Part shown: in pieces, positions 42,880-51,784 of the stretch
How positions within the stretch are numbered: the stretch's first letter is position 1
How the letters are laid out: each line of letters starts with the position of its first letter
Source: Hyphomicrobiales bacterium
GTDB lineage: Bacteria > Pseudomonadota > Alphaproteobacteria > Rhizobiales > Rhizobiaceae
Length of the DNA stretch: 64,000 bases
Direction: 5' to 3'
Assembly: GCA_900467745.1 (NCBI GenBank)
Contig: UBQW01000032.1
Span: forward strand, 62,001-126,000
Notes under the pieces: generated by a model
The model's input: the letters and a program-made list of their open reading frames with translations, nothing else
What the model was told of the DNA's origin: nothing
Database searches by the model: none
Made by a program: the position numbers and the translations under genes

Positions 42880-44793
42880 TCAGTCGATGTTTTTTTCCAG
42901 TTGTTCGGCTGCGATATCGGGTGGGGTCCATCCGCGTTCGGCCTTTTCGCCAAGCGCGCTGCGGTCGCCCATCATTGCCTGCTCCAGCAGGTCGGCGATT
43001 TCCTTTGCCTTGGCGATGTATTCCTTGTTGTCGAAGACCGCGACCTCTTCCCGCCACAGTGGTGCGAGTTTGCGAAGGCCCCGGACGTCTTGACGCACGA
43101 ACACCGCCTTGCTCTTTTCGACGTCGTAGGGATGCATGCCGAGCCCCTTCAGCGCGTAGCCGGCGGCGCGAACAGAACTGTCGAACACCTCACGGACGAT
43201 ATCGTGGGCGCCGGCCTCATAAAGCCTGTAGACGATCGTCCGATCGAACGCGCGGGCGATGATGTGGATATGCGGGTTCTCCCGGCGCGCATGCTTGACG
43301 ATTTCGATCGCCCGCTCCGGATCGTCGATCGCGACCACAAGGACCTTTGCCTCATGTAAGCCCGCCGAATGCAGGAGGTCCGGCCGGCTGGCGTCGCCGA
43401 AGAACGAGCGGACGCCGAACTTGCGCAGGCCCTCGATGACGTCAGCCTGGTGGTCAAGCACTATGGTCTTGTAGCCATTGGCGAGAAGCATGCGGTTGAC
43501 GATCTGCCCGAAGCGGCCAAGGCCGGCAATGATGACGGAACCAGGTTCGGGAATCTCGTCAGCGTCCTCCTCCTGCCGGCGGTCGAAGCGCGGCACGATC
43601 AGCCTGTCGAAAATGATGAAGAGTGCTGGCGTCAACAACATGGACACCGCGACGACCAGCAACAAAACCGCGGCCAGATCGGGCGGCAGCACGGCGCTTT
43701 GCACGGTAAACGAGATCAGCACGAAACCGAATTCGCCAGCCTGCGCCAGCCCCAGCGCGAAAAGCCAGCGATCGGTGCCACGCAGCTTGAACACGAAGGC
43801 GAGCGCCAGCAGCACGATCGCCTTCAGCACCATAACGCCTACCGTGATCCCGAGCACGGACCAGACCTGCGCATAGAGCAGCGAGAAATCGATGCTGGCG
43901 CCCACAGTGATGAAGAACAGGCCGAGCAGCAATCCCTTGAACGGCTCGATATCGCTTTCGAGTTCGTGGCGGAATTCGCTGTTGGCAAGCACAACGCCGG
44001 CCAGGAACGTGCCAAGCGCCGGCGACAGGCCGACCACGGTCATCAGCAATGCGATGCCTATGATCAGAAGCAGGGCGGCGGCGGTGAAGATCTCGCGCAG
44101 CTTGGAGCGGGCGATCAGCCGGAAGATCGGGCGCGACAGATAGTGGCCAGCGGCGATGACGAAGGCGACGGCAACAATCGTCACCAGCGTCACCTGCCAG
44201 CCCGGCAATCCATCGACGAGGCTGAATGAGTGGTGCCCACCATTCTCGGCATTGCTGCCGAGGGGATGGCGCACGAGCTCGGGCAAAGCCAGCAGCGGGA
44301 TGAAGGCCAGCATCGGAATGACGGCGATATCCTGGAACAGTAGCACTGAGAAGCTCGCCTGTCCGCCGGACGACCGCAGCAGGCCTTTTTCACCGAGCGT
44401 TTGCAGAACGATTGCGGTCGACGATAACGAGAAGATGAAGCCGATCGTCAGCGCGACGCTCCAGACCTGACCGAAAAGCATGGCGCAGCCCATTACGACC
44501 AGCGAGGTCACGATCACCTGCAGCCCGCCAAGGCCGAGCAGCTTCGAGCGCATCTCCCATAGCGCTCGTGGCTGCAGTTCGAGGCCGACGAGAAACAACA
44601 TCATCACCACGCCGAACTCGGCGAAATGCTGCAGATCCTGCGTTTCGTTGCCAACCAGATGCAGGGCCGGCCCGATGACGATGCCGGCGATGAGATAGCC
44701 GAGCACGGAGCCGAGCCCCAGTCTCTTGGCGATGAGCACCGAGACGACGGCTGCCAGCAGATAGATGAAGGCCTGGAAGATAAAGCTATTCAT
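42880..44793 (-). CDS. CPA2-family cation:proton antiporter (KefB/KefC-like)
   Basis: 637 residues. About 12 transmembrane helices (to residue 390), with the AxxLGxxLGYL start of CPA2 proteins, are followed by a cytoplasmic TrkA-N/RCK domain (IIAGLGRFGQI near 402, then DASRPDLL) and a C-terminal tail. Kef proteins release K+ when a glutathione adduct binds the RCK domain, and protect against electrophiles. It overlaps the KefF-like gene by 8 bp. Start 44793 is chosen; 44808 is a nearby alternative. Confidence 0.9.
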   Translation of the reverse strand: MNSFIFQAFIYLLAAVVSVLIAKRLGLGSVLGYLIAGIVIGPALHLVGNETQDLQHFAEFGVVMMLFLVGLELQPRALWEMRSKLLGLGGLQVIVTSLVVMGCAMLFGQVWSVALTIGFIFSLSSTAIVLQTLGEKGLLRSSGGQASFSVLLFQDIAVIPMLAFIPLLALPELVRHPLGSNAENGGHHSFSLVDGLPGWQVTLVTIVAVAFVIAAGHYLSRPIFRLIARSKLREIFTAAALLLIIGIALLMTVVGLSPALGTFLAGVVLANSEFRHELESDIEPFKGLLLGLFFITVGASIDFSLLYAQVWSVLGITVGVMVLKAIVLLALAFVFKLRGTDRWLFALGLAQAGEFGFVLISFTVQSAVLPPDLAAVLLLVVAVSMLLTPALFIIFDRLIVPRFDRRQEEDADEIPEPGSVIIAGLGRFGQIVNRMLLANGYKTIVLDHQADVIEGLRKFGVRSFFGDASRPDLLHSAGLHEAKVLVVAIDDPERAIEIVKHARRENPHIHIIARAFDRTIVYRLYEAGAHDIVREVFDSSVRAAGYALKGLGMHPYDVEKSKAVFVRQDVRGLRKLAPLWREEVAVFDNKEYIAKAKEIADLLEQAMMGDRSALGEKAERGWTPPDIAAEQLEKNID

Positions 44794-45403
44794 GGGGCAT
44801 GCTCTCACGAAGCGGAAGCGTCTCGGCGCTCAGCAATTCCATGCCGGCGGCGGCGTCGATGTCGAAGGTTTCGTCGCGCAGAGCCTCCAGCAGCCGCCGG
44901 TAACCCTCCAGATGCGGCTCGGCCCGCCCGTCGCCACGCGCATCGTGCGCGGCAAACAGTGCGTACGGTGCAACGAAGCGCATCCGGCACAGATTTGCAG
45001 TCTGCTCCAGCGGTGATAGCAGCGCCCGGAGGCGGAAATGGTTGCTGCCCTGTTCGGTATAGGCATGGTCGGGGCCGCCGGCGGTAATGACCGGCAGGAA
45101 CAACTTGCCTGCAAGCTTGTCTCCGGTGTGGCCGTAGGCAAACCCATACTCCAACACCAGGTCCTGCCACTCCTTCAAAATCGACGGCGTCGAATACCAG
45201 TAGATCGGAAACTGAAAGATGATTACGTCGTGCCTCAGCAACCGGGCCTGTTCGACGTCAATGTCGATATCGAGCTTTGGATAATCGGCGTAGAGATCGA
45301 CGAAGGTCACGCCTTCAATGCTGCCGGCGATCTTGGCCATCAGGATATTGACGCGCGAATGGCGCTGTCCGGGGTGGGCGAAAAGCACAAGCACCTTGGC
45401 CAT
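44786..45403 (-). CDS. NAD(P)H oxidoreductase, KefF-like ancillary protein
   Basis: A 205-residue flavodoxin-like quinone reductase. It starts with VLVLFAHPGQRHSRVN, the FMN-binding loop, and contains FQFPIYWYSTPSILKEW and the AGGPDHAY-type segment. In Escherichia coli KefF binds KefC and activates K+ efflux while reducing quinones. The overlap with the antiporter gene supports the same partnership. Start 45403 excludes a 24-residue extension. Confidence 0.88.
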   Translation of the reverse strand: MAKVLVLFAHPGQRHSRVNILMAKIAGSIEGVTFVDLYADYPKLDIDIDVEQARLLRHDVIIFQFPIYWYSTPSILKEWQDLVLEYGFAYGHTGDKLAGKLFLPVITAGGPDHAYTEQGSNHFRLRALLSPLEQTANLCRMRFVAPYALFAAHDARGDGRAEPHLEGYRRLLEALRDETFDIDAAAGMELLSAETLPLRESMPHE

Positions 45404-45492
45404 GTATGGGCTCCCATCTGAATTCAAAATGCCTGAGATCCAGGGCCGGATCGGTCTGAAGAGCGCCATATCCACAAGGGCCTTGGCAAGAC

Positions 45493-45798
45493 CTAGTAGA
45501 AGTGCGGGATCGGCCCTACCTGTTCGGTTTGATCCGGCAAGTCAACCATGATTTCATCCACATAGCACCATCCCCAGCCCTCTGGCGGATCATAGCCCTC
45601 CATAACGGGATGACCGGTTTGAAGGAAGTGACCGGTGGCATGCCTGCCGATCGACTGATCGCAGCAGCCAACATGGCCGCATTCCCGGCATAGTCGCAGA
45701 TGGACCCAGGCCTGACCAATCGCCAGGCACTCTTCACAACCGCGCGTCTTTGGGCGGACGTTGCGGACCAGGCGAACATGCTTGCAAGTATGCGACAT
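45493..45798 (-). CDS. UBP-type zinc-finger protein
   Basis: 101 residues that are almost entirely a ZnF-UBP domain: Cys5 with His7, CxxC at 21/24, CxxC at 37/40, Cys45, and His53, His57 and His63 form the expected ligand set. The eukaryotic domain binds the C-terminal Gly-Gly of ubiquitin; the role in bacteria is unknown. It lies 89 bp upstream of the KefF-like gene on the same strand, probably as the first gene of the operon. Confidence 0.85.
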   Translation of the reverse strand: MSHTCKHVRLVRNVRPKTRGCEECLAIGQAWVHLRLCRECGHVGCCDQSIGRHATGHFLQTGHPVMEGYDPPEGWGWCYVDEIMVDLPDQTEQVGPIPHFY

Positions 45799-46085
45799 GG
45801 CTTTTCCTCGAATGAGCTGAATTTATGCAAGCGGCTTCGTCCAATTATAATCACTTCCTGCGAGCCCGCGGGCACGGAGTTCTCGCATCGTGACACGACG
45901 GATTCGCAGCATCCTCACGCAACTTATGCAGCCCTTTGGTGCGCGGGCAACTATACCCGAGTATGCCCCCCACAAGACCCAGGTCTATGCAAACTTGATC
46001 ATAGTAGGATTCCGCCGGCACGGTCCCATCGCCAGAATAGAGCCAGAAAATCACACCTCAACCGGTTCCAGGACGGAGATTGACG

Positions 46086-46694
46086 ATGCAGGCGACCACG
46101 ACAAATGCGATGGACCACCACGAGCCCAACGTCGGCGCTCTCGGCGTCTTCCAGCAAGGCGCCTCAAACGTATCACAGCTCCTGGCACGCGCCGTACATT
46201 GTGTCGACCAGGACGAGGCGATCGCCATCGATCTCGTCAAACGCGCCTCGATGCGCCTGAAGCCATCCCGTGTCGTGTCGGGTGGTCCGCTATCGCGCGA
46301 AAGGGCGGCATCGGGCGGGTTGGCGCCATGGCAGGTGGCGCGTGTCAAGCGGTTCGTCGAAGATAACATGGCGCGGAGCGTTGCGATCGACGAACTGGCG
46401 GAACTGGCCAGGCTGAGCACCAGCTACTTCTCGGCGGCCTTCAAGAGGAGTTTCGGTCTGTCTCCGCATACCTACATTATCGCCCAGCGCGTCGAGCGCG
46501 CCAAGCAGCTGATGCTTTCCACCAACGCACCCCTTTGTGAGATCGCGCTCGATTGCGGCCTTTCCGATCAGGCTCATCTTTCGCGGATTTTCCGCCGTGC
46601 AACCGGTACAACACCCAGCGCCTGGCGCCGCTTTCGCCTTCGCCCTGCCGCCAAGCGCGAAGCTGGTGAATATGACCTCGCGCTTGCTGTCTGA
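46086..46694 (+). CDS. AraC-family transcriptional regulator
   Basis: 202 residues. The C-terminal two-helix-turn-helix domain (about 95-185) contains IDELAELARLSTSYFSAAFK, then SPHTYIIAQRVERAK, then EIALDCGLSDQAHLSRIFRR, the standard AraC pattern. The N-terminal portion is short and lacks a recognisable cupin, so the effector is unclear. The start at 46086 is one of several closely spaced Met codons (46080 frame origin is a TTG). Confidence 0.85.
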   Translation: MQATTTNAMDHHEPNVGALGVFQQGASNVSQLLARAVHCVDQDEAIAIDLVKRASMRLKPSRVVSGGPLSRERAASGGLAPWQVARVKRFVEDNMARSVAIDELAELARLSTSYFSAAFKRSFGLSPHTYIIAQRVERAKQLMLSTNAPLCEIALDCGLSDQAHLSRIFRRATGTTPSAWRRFRLRPAAKREAGEYDLALAV

Positions 46695-46780
46695 TCGAGG
46701 CTCTTGAAGCACGAGTGGGGCGGCGACCAATGATGCACGCGACATCAGGCCGACTGATACCGAAGCGTTCGGTCCAGCGA

Positions 46781-47689
46781 TCAGGGGGGTGGTTCGGCGA
46801 GCGTGGATCGGATCGCGGAGATAAAAACCCGCACTTTCGGCAGTATCAGCCTGGTCGTCGGGTAGACCGCCCAGATCGCGTTGGTTTCCGGCACTGCGTC
46901 CTCGAGCGTGATGCGAACCAGGCGGCCGGCGTCGATGTCGTCTTCGACATACCAGTTGGAAAGCAAGGCGAGGCCGCCGCCGGCAAGGCAGGCGGCGTGG
47001 CAACCGGCGATGCTGCTCGACGAGAAGCGCGTATTCAATCGCACATGGGTTTCCTCGTCCCCACGCACGTCCCCACGGATGCGTCCACGCATGAATGTCC
47101 AATGCGAGACGCCGGTCATGGGGAGACAATCGTGCTCAAGCAGGTCGTGCGTGTTCACTGGTGCGCCGCGCCGCTTGAGGTAAGCGGGTGCGGCGACCAG
47201 CGAGCGTGCATTGTCGGCGAGCTTCTGGGCAATGAGGCTGCTGTCCTTCAGCCGCGCAATCCGGATCGCAAGATCGGTGCCCGAGGCAACGAGATCAGGC
47301 AAGCTGTCGTTCATATCGACCGAGATTTTAAGATCCGGATTGTCCTGCAGAAGCTTCGGCACCAGCGGCATGACGAGCTTCAGGCCGAAAGCCACGGGAA
47401 CCGAGACACGCAGCAGGCCCGCTGCACCCTTGCCGTCTGTCCGCAGCCGGGCCCTGGCCTCCTCCTCGTTTTCCACCAGCGCCTGGGCGAACGGCAGGAA
47501 TGTCTCACCCTCCGGCGTCAGCGAGAGGGATCGTGTCGTACGATGCATCAGACGCACGTCGAGCGCCGCCTCCAGAGACGCGAGGCGGCGCGTCGCGACC
47601 ATTGGCGCGATCCCGAGGCGTCGTGCGGCCTCCGAGAGACTACCGGCCGCTGATGCAGCAACGAAGATCCTGACATCCTCGGTATTCAT
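46781..47689 (-). CDS. LysR-family transcriptional regulator
   Basis: A 302-residue LTTR. The N-terminal winged helix (DVRIFVAASAAGSLSEAARRLG, about 4-25, split as helix and turn) is followed by a linker helix and a periplasmic-binding-like effector domain from about residue 90. It diverges from the MFS transporter gene, the usual arrangement for LTTR-controlled efflux. The 104-bp intergenic gap contains an LTTR-type box. Confidence 0.9.
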   Translation of the reverse strand: MNTEDVRIFVAASAAGSLSEAARRLGIAPMVATRRLASLEAALDVRLMHRTTRSLSLTPEGETFLPFAQALVENEEEARARLRTDGKGAAGLLRVSVPVAFGLKLVMPLVPKLLQDNPDLKISVDMNDSLPDLVASGTDLAIRIARLKDSSLIAQKLADNARSLVAAPAYLKRRGAPVNTHDLLEHDCLPMTGVSHWTFMRGRIRGDVRGDEETHVRLNTRFSSSSIAGCHAACLAGGGLALLSNWYVEDDIDAGRLVRITLEDAVPETNAIWAVYPTTRLILPKVRVFISAIRSTLAEPPP

Positions 47690-47690
47690 T

Positions 47691-47707
47691 ATATCAGATT
47701 TCGATAT
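47691..47707. promoter_or_regulatory. candidate LysR box ATATC-N7-GATAT
   Basis: A 5-bp inverted repeat with a 7-bp spacer directly upstream of the LysR gene start. It matches the T-N11-A shape of LTTR operators and would control both the regulator and the divergent MFS gene. Confidence 0.5.
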
Positions 47708-47793
47708 TCCGGTTGATCATATTTGCTCAGTACACCGAAATTCGAGAAAATAATAGATAGGTTCCATCTTCTGAAGCCAGAAAGGCTACAAGC

Positions 47794-49011
47794 ATGACCA
47801 CCGTGACCACTATCGAAAGACCCTTAGCTGCCACGCCAGCCGGCATAGGCCGGATCGGGCTGCTTGCAATGGCCGTAGCCAGTGGCATCGCCGTTGCCAA
47901 TATCTATTACAACCAGCCCATGCTCGGGATCATCGAAGCAGATTTTCCAGGCCAGTCCGCCACTGGGCTTATCCCGACAGCCACTCAGCTTGGCTATGCG
48001 CTCGGCCTCTTCCTATTGCTGCCACTTGGCGATCTCGTTCATCGCCGGCGTTTGATCATCAGCCAGTTCCTGATACTTGCCGTCGCCTTAGCGCTTGCGG
48101 CGATCGCACCCACCGCCTGGACACTGGTCGCTGCATCACTTGTAGTCGGCGCGAGCGCAACTGTTGCCCAGCAGATCGTGCCCTTCGCGGCCTCATTGGC
48201 CTCGCCTGAAAAGCGAGGGGCCACGATTGGCACGGTGATGGCGGGCGTGCTCTCAGGCATCCTGTTCAGCCGCACCCTGTCCGGTTTCGTCGGCGAACAT
48301 GCCGGATGGCGCGCCATGTTCTGGATCGGCGTTCCGATGGCGCTTTTGGGTGCAGCCATGATGTTCGCCGCCTTGCCAAACCATCGCCCGACCTCGCGCA
48401 TGCGCTATCACAACGCGATCCGTTCGCTGGCAAAACTGTGGAAGCAGCATTCTGCGCTGCGTACCGCCACCTTCGTACAGGCAGCGCTGTTTGCGTCGTT
48501 CACGAGTTTCTGGACGATCCTGGCACTCTACCTGCAAGGTCCACGTTTTGGGCTCGGTGCTGATGTCGCGGGTCTGTTTGGTATCGTCGGCGCGGTCGGC
48601 GTCTTCGCGGCGCCAGTGGCGGGCCGTATTGCAGACAAACGCGGCCCGCATTTCGTGGTGTGGCTCGGTGCTCTCTTAACGCTCGTCGCCTGGATCGTCT
48701 TCGGCGTGTGGTGGTCGATCGCAGCGCTGATCATCGGTGTCATCGTGCTCGATTTCGGCATTCAGAGCGCGCTGGTCTCAAATCAGCATATCATCTACGC
48801 GCTGGACCCCGAGGCCCGCAGTCGGCTGAACACGATCTTCATGACTGGCATGTTTCTCGGCGGTGCCGCCGGATCAGCGCTTGCCGCCCTTGCCTGGGGC
48901 TACGGCGCATGGTCGGCCGTGACTGTTCTCGGCGGATTGCTCGCCATCGTGTCGCTCGGCGTCCGGCTGCTCGATTACTGGGCGCAGCCAAAGACGGCGG
49001 GCCGCAGTTAG
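47794..49011 (+). CDS. MFS transporter (YnfM-like)
   Basis: A 405-residue protein with about 12 transmembrane helices. The loop motif GDLVHRRRL between helices 2 and 3 is the MFS GxxxDRxGRR-type signature, with a central loop near residue 205. Relatives export drugs or sugars such as arabinose. Substrate not inferable. It is divergent from the LysR gene and followed by a strong bidirectional terminator. Confidence 0.88.
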   Translation: MTTVTTIERPLAATPAGIGRIGLLAMAVASGIAVANIYYNQPMLGIIEADFPGQSATGLIPTATQLGYALGLFLLLPLGDLVHRRRLIISQFLILAVALALAAIAPTAWTLVAASLVVGASATVAQQIVPFAASLASPEKRGATIGTVMAGVLSGILFSRTLSGFVGEHAGWRAMFWIGVPMALLGAAMMFAALPNHRPTSRMRYHNAIRSLAKLWKQHSALRTATFVQAALFASFTSFWTILALYLQGPRFGLGADVAGLFGIVGAVGVFAAPVAGRIADKRGPHFVVWLGALLTLVAWIVFGVWWSIAALIIGVIVLDFGIQSALVSNQHIIYALDPEARSRLNTIFMTGMFLGGAAGSALAALAWGYGAWSAVTVLGGLLAIVSLGVRLLDYWAQPKTAGRS

Positions 49012-49028
49012 ACGGGACATCAATGCGA

Positions 49029-49060
49029 AAAAACGCCAGCCGTGCTCTCGGCTGGCGTTT
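49029..49060. terminator. bidirectional Rho-independent terminator
   Basis: AAAACGCCAGCC (49029-49040) and GGCTGGCGTTTT (49049-49060) form a 12-bp stem with an 8-nt loop and T-tracts on both strands. It sits between the convergent MFS and DUF982 genes. Confidence 0.85.
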
Positions 49061-49082
49061 TCGATTCAATTAAACGTGAAAT

Positions 49083-49328
49083 TCAGCCTTCGATCTGAAG
49101 GTTGGCATCGCGAGCTGCGGCGATCAGGGCCTGCCTCGCATGCCCGCCGCCACGCTTTCCTTCCAGCACAGCGGCACAGGCCTTGAGTGCGCGAACAAAG
49201 GATTCACCGGTCAACACCGGCCATTTATCGGCCAGTAGCCAGGCCGCGTCGCGCGTGCTTTTCACCACGTATTTCACGGAGCCAATCGCGATTGTGAGTG
49301 GTTTCTTCCAAAGCTTTTCATCAGTCAT
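49083..49328 (-). CDS. DUF982-domain protein
   Basis: An 81-residue protein with the DUF982 core: a basic start, VVKSTRDAAWLLADKWPV in the middle, and a helical region with LKACAAVLEGKR. The family is common and multicopy in rhizobia and has no known function. It is leftward, convergent with the MFS gene across the terminator. Confidence 0.8.
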   Translation of the reverse strand: MTDEKLWKKPLTIAIGSVKYVVKSTRDAAWLLADKWPVLTGESFVRALKACAAVLEGKRGGGHARQALIAAARDANLQIEG

Positions 49329-49546
49329 GCATCACCTCATCGGCGGCCTTAACGCCGGCCGGAGGATTTGGTTCCAACGATAATGTTAGATGAGGCGATG
49401 CTCATGTTGCGACCGTTTGGCGGCAGTCGTGTCGCACAAAAATCACCGTGCGACGCATTGGGGGCGTTTCATGGCGTTTTTGTTCATCGCACCCCGCATC
49501 GTTTTAGGTGAAGATCGCCCTTTCTCTTGTTTGGTGGTGCAGATCG

Positions 49547-51589
49547 ATGGCTTCGCAGGATCCCCTACTTCAACCATTCCAATTGAAACATCTCACGCTG
49601 AAGAACCGGGTGATGTCGACCGCGCACGAGCCGGCTTATTCCGAAGACGGCATGCCGACCGATCGCTACCGGCTCTATCATCTCGAAAAGGCCAAGGGCG
49701 GCATCGCGCTGACCATGACGGCCGGTTCGGCGGTTGTGTCTCCCGATTCACCGCCCGCCTTCGGCAACCTGCACGCCTACCGCGACGAGATCGTGCCATG
49801 GCTGAAGCGGCTGGCCGACGACTGTCACGAGTATGGTGCGGCCGTGATGATCCAGCTCACCCATCTTGGCCGCCGCACCGGCTGGAACAAGGGCGATTGG
49901 CTGCCGGTGCTTGCGCCAAGCCCGATCCGCGAACCCGCCCACCGGGCCTTCCCCAAGGAGGCTGAAGAGTGGGATATCGAGCGGATCGTCGACGATTACG
50001 TTTCAGCTGCTGAGCGCATGCAGGCCGCCGGCCTCGATGGCATCGAGTTCGAGGCCTACGGCCACCTGATGGACGGCTTCTGGTCGCCGGCCACCAACAT
50101 CCGCGAAGATGAATTCGGTGGCGGACTTGAGAACCGGATGCGCTTTTCAACAATGGTCACTGAGGCCGTGCGCAAGGCGGTCGGCCCCGATTTCATCGTC
50201 GGCATCCGGCTTGTGGCCGACGAGCAATGGGACAAGGGCCTGTCGCGCGAGGAGGGCGTGGAGATCGCCAAGCGGCTCGTCGCCGGTGGGGCGATCGATT
50301 TTCTCAATGTCATCCGCGGCCATATCGATAGCGACGCGGCGCTCAACAACGTCATCCCCATTCAGGGCATGCCGTCCGCGCCGCATCTGGATTTCGCCGG
50401 CGACATCAGGGCCGCCACGAAATTTCCGGTCTTCCATGCCGCCCGCATCTCCGACGTGGCGACCGCCCGCCACGCGATCGCCGAGGGCAAGCTCGACATG
50501 GTCGGCATGACGCGGCCCCATATCGCCGATCCGCACATCGTCAGAAAGATCGAAGCCGGCGAAGAGGCGCGCATCCGCCCCTGCGTCGGCGCGACCTACT
50601 GTCTCGATCGCATTTATGAGGGCGGCGAGGCGCTCTGTATTCACAATGCGGTGACGGGCCGCGAAACGGAAATGTCGCACGAGATCGCCCCTGCTGCGTC
50701 GGCGCGGCGGGCTGTGGTTGTGGGCGCAGGGCCGGCCGGGCTTGAGGCGGCCCGTGTGCTGGCTGAGCGCGGCCATATGGTGGATGTCCTTGAGGCGAGC
50801 GGCGAGGCGGGCGGTCAGATCAATCTTTTGGTCCGCAATCCAAGGCGGCGCGAGATGGTTGGGATCATCGACTGGCGCCTGGAGGAACTTGAGCGGCTGG
50901 GCGTCACGATACACTACAACGTCTTTGCAGGTGGCGACGACGTTCTGGACTTCGAGCCGGATCTGGTGGTAGTGGCAACCGGCGGTATCGCGCAGTCGCC
51001 GGCGCTCGATGCCGGAGATGAACTGGTCACCTCGACATGGGATATCTTGGCCGGCTCGACGAAGCCGGGCGAGACTGTGCTTCTCTTCGACGATAACGGC
51101 GCCCATCCCGGCATGTCGGCGGCCGAGGTTATCGCCGGTGCCGGCGCCGAGCTGGAACTGGTGTCACCGGAGCGTTTCTTCGCGCCCGAGATTGGCGGCA
51201 TGAACCATGTGCCCTACGCCAAGGTCTTCGCCGAGAAGAACGTCAAAGTCACGATCAACACGCGGCTGAAGTCCGTGCGCCGCGATGGCAACCAGCTCGT
51301 CGCCGTTCTCGGCTCCGACTATGCCGAAGCGACAGCGTGGGAGCGCCGGGTGTCGCAGGTGGTCGTCGAGCACGGCGCGATGGCCAATGCCGATCTCTAT
51401 TTCGAGCTGAAGCCGCTGTCGCGTAATCTCGGCGCCGTCGACTATGGCGCCCTGATCGCGAGACGAGCGCCCTTGCGGCAGCGCAATCCGGAGGGCCGCT
51501 TCGATCTCATTCGAATTGGGGACGCGGTGGCGAGCCGCAATATCCACGCCGCGATTTACGAAGCGTTCCGCTTTGCATCACTTCTTTGA
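49547..51589 (+). CDS. stcD: N-methylproline demethylase-like flavoprotein (StcD-like)
   Basis: 680 residues: an N-terminal FMN TIM barrel of the old-yellow-enzyme/trimethylamine-dehydrogenase class (about 1-370), then a C-terminal FAD/NAD domain beginning VVVGAGPAGLEAARVL near 390. Characterised relatives demethylate N-methylproline in stachydrine breakdown. The [4Fe-4S] cysteines correspond to Cys346, Cys352 and Cys364, while the second canonical ligand position is Ala349. The start at 49547 gives the family N-terminus; an upstream start at 49508 adds unrelated residues. It is followed by a betaine-type ABC transporter. Confidence 0.82.
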   Translation: MASQDPLLQPFQLKHLTLKNRVMSTAHEPAYSEDGMPTDRYRLYHLEKAKGGIALTMTAGSAVVSPDSPPAFGNLHAYRDEIVPWLKRLADDCHEYGAAVMIQLTHLGRRTGWNKGDWLPVLAPSPIREPAHRAFPKEAEEWDIERIVDDYVSAAERMQAAGLDGIEFEAYGHLMDGFWSPATNIREDEFGGGLENRMRFSTMVTEAVRKAVGPDFIVGIRLVADEQWDKGLSREEGVEIAKRLVAGGAIDFLNVIRGHIDSDAALNNVIPIQGMPSAPHLDFAGDIRAATKFPVFHAARISDVATARHAIAEGKLDMVGMTRPHIADPHIVRKIEAGEEARIRPCVGATYCLDRIYEGGEALCIHNAVTGRETEMSHEIAPAASARRAVVVGAGPAGLEAARVLAERGHMVDVLEASGEAGGQINLLVRNPRRREMVGIIDWRLEELERLGVTIHYNVFAGGDDVLDFEPDLVVVATGGIAQSPALDAGDELVTSTWDILAGSTKPGETVLLFDDNGAHPGMSAAEVIAGAGAELELVSPERFFAPEIGGMNHVPYAKVFAEKNVKVTINTRLKSVRRDGNQLVAVLGSDYAEATAWERRVSQVVVEHGAMANADLYFELKPLSRNLGAVDYGALIARRAPLRQRNPEGRFDLIRIGDAVASRNIHAAIYEAFRFASLL

Positions 51590-51784
51590 GATCAGGAGCG
51601 ACAAGGATGATCTTATTGCGACTGCCAATACATAAGAACATTGAAAGAAAGCTCCAATGCGCCATTTTTTGACGCAATCGGAATGGCGCATGCCGAGCCA
51701 ATGACGGCTCAATGGGGAGGCTGGCGGACGCGGTGCTGCCGGCGCCCGGGTTCACGTTGCACCGCGACCAGAGGGAACAAGAAA

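Noticed and set aside
43369..44229. 286-codon plus-strand frame
   Set aside because: Antisense to the CPA2 antiporter gene, with a composition rich in Gln, Glu and Arg that is typical of antisense frames in high-GC genes.
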